From: Hermatobates lingyangjiaoensis
Lineage: Eukaryota > Arthropoda > Insecta > Hemiptera > Hermatobatidae
NCBI GenBank assembly: GCA_026182355.1
Contig: JAPFBL010001930.1
Coordinates: forward strand, 62,001 to 126,000
DNA length: 64,000 bases
Direction of reading: 5' to 3'
Part shown: piece by piece, positions 56,630-64,000 of the stretch
How the letters are laid out: each line of letters opens with the position of its first letter
How positions within the stretch are numbered: position 1 is the first letter of the stretch
The notes under the pieces: model-generated
Databases searched by the model: none
The model's input: only the letters and a program-made list of their open reading frames with translations
What the model was told of the DNA's origin: nothing
Program-made: the position numbers and the translations under genes

Positions 56630-57835
56630 AACCCTTTAACTATCAAGAAATATTTGATTTATTTAATCTGACTATACATAAATTTTAACCAATATGTATC
56701 ATATTTTACAAGTAACTATAACCATTTTGTCAGTTATAGAAAACGTGTGATCATTGATTAACCTGACATGTTATTAAAACTATTAATCTGAGGACCTGAA
56801 TCTCACAACACTCGTACTCTTCTCGGTCATAGCTGTCATATGGTAGATTCCGTTGTACTTAAATTCAACTTTAGATTCTAAGTTCTTTGATTACTTTCAT
56901 AAATGTACAAAGAGAAGATACCCTTACTTCTATAGCTTGAGATATACTTTGGTAAAAATCTCTATCCATTCCTAAGTGATTGCTCGAATATGTATAGAAT
57001 AAGATTAACGTTACTACCACTTCTAGATAGAAAACCTGCAATCTTTTTATGATATCCAATACAGCTTTCATTCATAGTAGTTATGTAAACAAATTTCTAA
57101 TAAATGTTCTATATATATTTTTAAATTCTCCCTCTGAAGACAAAGTATTCATTACAATTTCTGACTACTTGTATAGTAGTTCAGTTAGCTTTGAAAACCA
57201 AAGTGGTTCCCGCTGTTCTTGCCTCCTCTAAGCTTTCTTTTTGTGCATCAAGCAACCAATGTTTATGATATCATAGATTTTACCGCAATAGTAATACTAC
57301 CCTCGTAAAACCAATGTGAAAATTTCGTGTTCAACTCCATCTGCTGCGAAATAATCTCTTACAGCAGAGCATTAGTCTTGTTCTTTTATCCGTGAATCTG
57401 TTACATGGCTTTTACATTTAATCTATTTTCTTAAATACTTCCAAGAGTATCCCCGTAACTTTGATGGTTATAGGTTAATCTTTTTTCTTCTTCACGTAGG
57501 GATAAGAACCGTTTTAGGTGGATTTATACCCAGACATTTCTTCTTTAACCATCTTTCAACGATTTAAGGAGTATGCTGTGTCATTTGAAAGACAACACAA
57601 TTAAGCATTACTCTTCTCTAATAAAAGGTCTTTTGATATCCTTGTATATCATAGACACTGCTATAGAGTATTCGGTATATAATCCACAACTAATCACTAG
57701 AATATGAGCGATGCCACACCTTCCTGAGAATACTCTTTCATTTTCACAACTGTGGTAGAACCAATACTTGAACTAATTACTTGTTGACTACATTAATGTA
57801 ATATATTCTATAGTTTGTTTGGAATATGAGTAATG
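56630..57835. other. Sequence without recognised features
   Basis: AT-rich; short ORFs on both strands without motifs. Confidence 0.4.
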
Positions 57836-57839
57836 TGTT

Positions 57840-59467
57840 ATTACTTTACTATAAGTAAAGTATAGTGATCGTGAAAAAATTCGATCTCGAGATTTTAACG
57901 GAATTACATGTTTTGAGGTCCCAGAAGTCGTTTTATGACGTTTTTACGATGATGTCTGTGTGTGTGTGGGTGGGTGGGTGGGTGGGTGAGTGTGTTAGCA
58001 TTGCTTGTTACCACGCTACGGTCCAGAATCTTTGATGGATCAAGTTGATATTTTACACAAAAATGGGCCTCATAAAGACGAAGATCCCTATTGTTTGCGA
58101 AGAATTATGCATGATGGGAAAGTCACTTTTTTTGCCAAAAACCGTTTTTTTTAAAACATTTATTTCTCCTAAACTGATAACCCTAGAGTTTTGAAATTTT
58201 GACATTATCTTTAAAGTTACAAATCGAACAAACGAAAAATATATTCAGAATTTTAAAACAACAGGAAATATTTTTTTTTCAATAAAATGTAAAAATTTTG
58301 ACTTATAATTCAATCCCAAACCTTCTGAGAGCGATACAAGCCATACTGTTTGACGGACAAAGATGAAACTATGCCTATAAATAGAACATTATGTGGAGAA
58401 TGAGTTGAGGTATTTTTTTCTAAAATTACATTCGCTAAAGGGGCGTTACAGTACGATTTGTGTTTTCAGAAAATGTTTTTTTGACGCCAAACGGCTCGTT
58501 AAAAAATAATGAAAATTTGACCAAAAATGGAACAAAAAATTAGCAATTCGTAAAAAAAAAATCATGAAGTTTCAATTACGGGAAAGAGCAATAACGATAT
58601 AAAAACTCTTTGTTTACCCTAGACTAAGAGATCACCTGCTATACTTGTCGAATTTTTTTTTACATTGTTTACATTGACTTAGAAATTTTTTGAGCGAATC
58701 CACTGAGATAAAATTGATGTTTCTAATGGAAAAATTAAAATATCTTATTGACTTATAAGAGATGTAAGAGGAATAATATTGTGCAGGTAAATGATAACAC
58801 TCATTAAAAAAAAATTCGTATATATGTTATTTGACAAAGGGGATGGAAAATGATCTTATTAAATACTAAGAAGCCCCAAAATTCCCAGTATAATAATTCT
58901 GTTAAAAACCAAAAATGTAAAAGGTAATTCAAAATATAAATCTTTCGTTTAAAGATTAATAACTGTAATTATCGTACATCTTTAATTAACAAATCACCTT
59001 AAAACAACATTTTCTTCGCTGTTTAAGATGTTTTTCAGAGAAAAAAAGGGTATTTTACTGTTTCAAATTTGAAAATTTTACATTAATATTCAATGTAGAA
59101 GGATGTCAAGTAAACGATGTAAGAAATCTACTGGCTATTTGAACAATAGCCATGTTCTCTTGTAGGATAATATTTCGTTTCAAGAAATGTTCACATTGGT
59201 TTTTCAAAAATGTTATTACTGCTGTAGTAATACTAATTAAATTATTTGCAAATAATAAATTATTTGTGATGTACAAAAATAAGCTTATAAATTGATATGT
59301 CCTTCAATCACTATCTGTACTACCACATGAATGCAATGCTAATAATTATATCCCATTTAGATATTTATATTATGCTTAAATAATACGTTATGTTTTATAT
59401 ACTCAAGAAATTTGACATTGAGTTACTTATAGTAAAGTAGAGTGTAGGCCACTCCAGATTTTTTTTT
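57840..59467 (-). mobile_element. TACTTTACT element, short (single-unit) copy
   Basis: A complete inverse copy: hairpin end at 57840-57862, (TGGG)n/(TG)n microsatellite at about 57958-57990, and TACTTATAGTAAAGTAGAGTGTAGGCCACTCCAGATT at the other end. It lacks the 796-base duplication found in the copies at 10123 and 22951. Confidence 0.85.
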
Positions 59468-59534
59468 AAAAGTAATCAGTTTGACTCCGGTCCAATCAAT
59501 ATGATGATTCTCATTATTTATATACAAGAATAAG

Positions 59535-60115
59535 GGGCCACATTTTTCTTGTCTACTTATCTTGGTCAAACTGGTAAATCATTAACGACACTTGTTAAAC
59601 AACATCAATACGACGTAAGTAGACAGGAAAAAAGTGGCACCTTATTCTTGAATATAAATTATGAAAAGCATCATATTGATTGGACCTGAGCTGAAATGAT
59701 TACTTATGCAAAATCTGTGTTAAGAAATATTATCAAATCCTCTCTGATTAAATTTAATAGACAAAATATTATAAATATTAGTAACGTTTTATTCAAACTT
59801 GGCATAGTCCTCACGAGGGCAATAACCTCATCTAAGAAGGTTTACAAATAGCGGATAGTTTTTTACTTTTTTCTTCCTGTATTGCTTTGTTTGCCCTAAC
59901 ATCTCTCTCTGGACTATTGTCCTTTCCTGCACCTTACACCTTTTAAAATACCTCTCTTCCCTCCCACTCCTCTCAACCCCTTACCATGATGTTTCTGAAT
60001 CTTTCATTATTATTTTTTCACATTTCTTATCGTGGTTTGAACGATGATTGTTATTTTACTTGTTTATGTGATATCTTATTCTAATATATATGTGGATTAA
60101 CTTTGTTTATATATA
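59535..60115 (+). pseudogene. PLE GIY-YIG C-terminus and 3' end
   Basis: STYLGQTGKSLTTLVKQHQYDVSRQEKSGTLF--NINYEKHHIDW, one stop, then a SSLIKFNRQNIINIS block. It aligns with the GIY-YIG part at 52900-53220 (YVGQTGKSL-TRVKQHKYN). The 3' region ends CGTGGTTTGAACGATGATTGTTATTTTACTTGTTTATGTGA, the same tail as the foldback modules, then (TA)n. This directly links the foldback modules to PLE 3' ends. Confidence 0.78.
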
Positions 60116-60209
60116 TATATATATATATATATTTGTATAAGTTGCAGAGATCTTCATCTAAGCATTATTATTGAAAAGCAGAGAGATTCTGCATTCACGA
60201 CTTTTCATT

Positions 60210-60338
60210 TTATATATATATATATATGGTATACTTTGGGAGCAGACCTTCTTTTAAACATACCTCATTAAATATCTTGCCAACATTAAGTTTAGTATGT
60301 AGGAAACATACTAAACTTAATGTTGGCAAGATATTTAA

Positions 60339-60382
<44 letters not shown>
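60210..60382 (-). mobile_element. Foldback made of PLE N-terminal sequence between (TA)n runs
   Basis: The minus strand reads KIFNEVCLKEGLLPKYTIYI, the end of the N-terminal PLE module. An inverted copy of its start (CATACTAAACTTAATGTTGGCAAGATATTTAATG) follows at 60306-60340, with 45 bases of (TA)n outside. Confidence 0.72.
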
Positions 60383-60386
<4 letters not shown>

Positions 60387-60399
60387 CCATCAAGGATTC

Positions 60400-60760
60400 A
60401 AAGGGGTCTTATCATGAGCTAATTTTACATCCAATAACGATGCCAAAGTAAGTAATTCATTTAAGACTTTCAAATAATTCTATGTTCTCAGAAATATGCA
60501 AAAAAAAATATCAAACATTTCGAATCACTAAAGAAATACTGTAAAATTAGAATCCATTTTGTAATAAAGAATAAAAGAGTACATTTCGCACATCTCAACT
60601 TTACTCAAAGACAATGAGGTTCATAAACACACCAGGAACTATATCTGACAATTTTTGTTTTCAGATGCAACTTGTAGTTTCATTAGACACTTTGTTCGAT
60701 AACCATTCATCATACCATGGAATGCATTAAAAAATATAGGTTTATTAGGGCTTTAATGTT
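60400..60760. other. Sequence without recognised features
   Basis: AT-rich, nothing assigned. Confidence 0.4.
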
Positions 60761-60769
60761 TATTATACG

Positions 60770-61777
60770 TTTATTTTTCTAACATATAATAATTCATTAA
60801 AACATTTTTAATAAACTTCTAACAACAATTTTATTTTAAATTAAAACTTTTTAAGTCAGTATAAATATAGTAAAAAAATATTAATAAATCAGAAAAGTAC
60901 AGCAATTAATTGTTCTAATCCAAGATTTTTCAGTTTTTATATGTAAGTGTATTGACCTTTTGCTAAAATCGAAATTTAATGAAAATTGTTTGTAAATTGC
61001 TAATTTTAAGTTTTATTTTTTTGACTAAAGTTTATTGCTCAGTTGTTAGCCCTTTTATCGTTAAAAAAAAATTTCTGAAAACGTAAAATGGACCATAACG
61101 CCCCTTACGGTTAACGTAATTTTGAATATAAATGCCTGAACTCATCGCTCACGTAATGCTCTATTTTGAGGTGAATGTTCATTTTGATCTGTGAAACGGT
61201 ATGGCTTGACTCACAAGCTTTCAGATCGAATCATAAGTCAACGATTTTACATTTAATTCAAAACAACCTTCCCGTTATTTCAAAAATGTGAGGATTTTTT
61301 CACATATTGCATCTGTTACTCTGATGATAGTGTTAAAGTTTTAAATTTTCTAGAATCAATAGTTAAATAGAAAAAAATGTATAAAAATACATTATATCCA
61401 AAAAATTGACTTTCCCATCATGAAATATTGTCCCTAAACAATAGGGCACACCTACACCATAAAGCCCATTTTCGTGTAAATTATGAATTAGTAAATTATT
61501 CATTAAAATTCTTTCCTCCGGTACTTATCAATTAGGCAAACTTATTTGTTTGAAGAAACAAATTTGAATCTTCATCAAAGATTGTAGACTGTAGCTTTTC
61601 CACAAACTTTTATATAAAATCCCAACAACTCATCCCCCCCCCCCCCTTCATACATATACACTTGAAAAAAACAGTCAAAAACAGGCTTTGAGGACGTGAA
61701 AACTTGTAAATCTGTTAAAATTTTAAGATCAAATGTTTTCACTATACTATCAGAATACTTAACATATAGTAAAGTAA
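60770..61777 (+). mobile_element. Old, diverged TACTTTACT element
   Basis: Block order (AAGTACAGCAATTAATTGTTCTAATCC, TGTGAAACGGTATGGCTTGAC, TTGACTTTCCCATCATG, CAATAGGGCACACC, poly-C at 61634, CATATAGTAAAGTAA end) matches the right half of the long copies. The left end is missing. Confidence 0.68.
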
Positions 61778-61779
61778 TA

Positions 61780-64000
61780 AAGTGAACTTGATAATACTAA
61801 TAAAGTGAAACATGTTTTTCATGAATAACGAACATCTGAATGGATTTTCATTGGCATTAAATACTAATTCTATCAAAAAAATTTTAGGCAGTAAACGTAA
61901 ACTTTTTAGTGTACAAACTTATAATGTAATTGATTAATTATTTACAAGTTTACAAACATAAGCTTGTAAATGTATTACATTCGGTATAAATTTCCCAGAA
62001 TGACCAAAAGAAAGGAAAATAAATTCTGAAAAATTTTCTGGTTCAAACAGATTTAATTTTCAAAGAGATATATCTCAATCCACTAATGAAAAGAAATTCT
62101 GAAGGATGATTTTTATCTATACAAGATGAAAAGATCTTGTATGATTTTTAAAAGTATAACATACATCTGCAATAGAGAATTATTTCTAATAAGAAATACA
62201 ACCACCGTCACTTCCAAAATATCATAGAAGAAAAAGGAACAATGAAATAGGCACAAATCATCTGCTTAATTTATTATGTACCCCTCTAATTACTAGTTAA
62301 TATTAGTTATAAATCCTACAAATATTTATTTCATGGGCATTAGAAGAACTTTGAGTGAATTATAGAACGTAAACCACAAATTTCATAGACTTCAAGAGGC
62401 TGCAGAGAATGATATTGTGTCTGCGTTCGTAAAGCACAGAGCAGACAATGACGGCTAAGCAGTTTACTGTAATCTCCAGTGTGCCTGCAACTTCCTTAGA
62501 TTAACAATACAAATGTAGTAATTATGGTACTCCTTTTTTTCCCATTCAGTTTACTTCATTTCCTTGAAATCAAGAGATCGATTAACCTCTTAATTAAGAA
62601 ATCAATCTCTTTTTTCTTTTTATCTCCTTAAATCTTTACGAGTTGCAAGTGATTACTGTTTGATTATGGTTATTGTAAACATAGAATAGAATTTAGATTA
62701 TTTTTTAAAAATTTTTCAAAAACCTTCTTAAAACTCTTGCACTTTTCAATTATGCATTAACGATTCTACATTTAATCTATATATATTTTATAAATTTTTC
62801 AAAAAAAGCTTAAAAGTCTTTTTTCACTTAAAAGCCAAAGTTCTTCGAAGATACACTTCTTGGATGTAGAAGAGCTGCTAAATTTGATTACTGTTAAATT
62901 TATATGTAATAAATTTATATCTAATAAATATTTATTAATATTGTTTCAAGATTCACTATCTTCTATTTGGGAAATGTCAAACATGAAACAAAATAGAGAA
63001 ATATTTTAATGGGCGTTAGATGCATCTCAATGCAATCATTTCGTACCCAAGATTTCATGCAACGTATTTTGTTTGAGTTTGTCTAATGCAATATTACGGT
63101 GTGTTTGAACTTACTTAGCCCATTTCCCTTTCTTTAGACTTCTATCGTTTGTTTCGCGAAGAGCAATAATTTAAACTTTGATTTCAACAAAGAATAAGAA
63201 TTTCTACTTTCTCTATCTATTGATGAATCTATGGTAAGTAAATGAAGTTACTCATTCATTGTAACCATTCATTTTCAAATCAAAGCATTCTTCGAAAATA
63301 GAAAAGTCTATTTAGTTTCTATACTACAATCCTGAGACACACACTTGAATATGCAATCTTTTAAATGCTTAAGCGAGATAATTATCATAAATCTAGTTAA
63401 ATATTTAAGTTCTAACAGCTTAATATTTTTGAAGTCACTTGAAAATGGTTCACTTTCTTGTTGGAATAAAATGAGTCAACTTATAATTGTACTAAAATTA
63501 TACGTTTCATTTTGCTTCATTTCTTTTCAGTAACTTTTCACAGACAAGAGCTATATTAAATAAATGTATTTTGGATAAAGTTAGAAATGATTGAAGAATT
63601 CAGAAGACTTGGGGTAATGAATGTTCATATAATGAACACTCATGCCAATTTTGATTGTAGACATAATAGAACTGTCAAGTTTTTTTTAAAAATTAAATGG
63701 TAATTTAATTATATTTGTGTATTATAACTAGTAATAACTTAAATGCATTTAATATTTGAAGTGTTAATATTTTTTTCTTAGTCTGAACCGTTTTTCCTTG
63801 CACCATGTTATTAATTAAATGACCAATAATGAACTTCTCATCTTAATGATTCCATTTCCACTGAAATAAGGGAAATAAATAAGTTTTTAAAGAATTTTAC
63901 TCAGTATAGACGTTTTCATTAGTTAAAATTGGTTGAAGAATGTCGCTCAGGTAGGTCCTGCAGGTACACTACCTTCAATATGGCAAGCGGAAGTAGCAAT
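61780..64000. other. Sequence without recognised features
   Basis: AT-rich, with short motif-free ORFs (for example 63345-63533). Nothing supported. Confidence 0.4.

Overview
The window is AT-rich, intron- and transposon-laden animal DNA. GT-AG introns, arthropod-type repeats (Penelope-like elements, a jockey-type LINE, a Helitron relic, MITEs) and an insect-like gene suggest an insect. I cannot name the species. There is no bacterial operon structure, rRNA, convincing tRNA or CRISPR array.

The one host gene I can reconstruct lies on the minus strand and spans about 36.9 kb, from 36896 down to the left window edge. Fifteen exons join in one open frame (about 768 residues, every junction phase-compatible). 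They encode a CRAL-TRIO/SEC14-like domain, a long run of spectrin-like helices, and a Ser/Pro-rich linker. This is the N-terminal layout of the CRAL-TRIO/spectrin Rho guanine-nucleotide exchange factors (MCF2/MCF2L/Kalirin/Trio and, best by layout, puratrophin-1/PLEKHG4). The catalytic DH-PH part would lie beyond position 1. GC-rich islands at about 40.3, 45.7 and 47.6 kb are candidate 5' exons or promoters, none proven.

Everything else is intron or upstream DNA filled with repeats. By region: 1.45-1.63 kb foldback; 3.0-3.5 kb Penelope-like (PLE) fragment; 3.78-4.17 kb LINE 3' end; 10.1-12.6 kb, 22.95-25.4 kb and 57.8-59.5 kb copies of one non-autonomous element with a terminal hairpin and an internal CACC/CA microsatellite, with diverged relatives at 43.1 and 60.8 kb; 14.74-15.18 kb four copies of a 111-bp repeat; 17.1-18.05, 26.4-26.9, 36.2-36.5, 48.3-48.9, 51.3-52.2, 53.75-53.93 and 60.2-60.38 kb foldback modules, most bounded by (TA)n; 30.9-32.4 kb jockey-like LINE with an intact reverse-transcriptase frame; 32.4-33.55, 42.0-42.58, 43.68-44.5, 52.2-53.75 and 59.5-60.1 kb PLE pieces with RT and GIY-YIG motifs; 37.95-38.84 kb nested MITE; 49.1-50.6 kb Helitron relic; 55.6-56.0 kb LINE fragment.

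The most interesting signal is a recurring hammerhead-ribozyme-like motif (CTGAYGA, one base, a variable stem, GAAA). It occurs in at least eight diverged PLE-related modules. The stem sequence differs between families but keeps pairing, and nearly all modules end in (TA)n. All positions and splice sites were read by eye; no searches were run.
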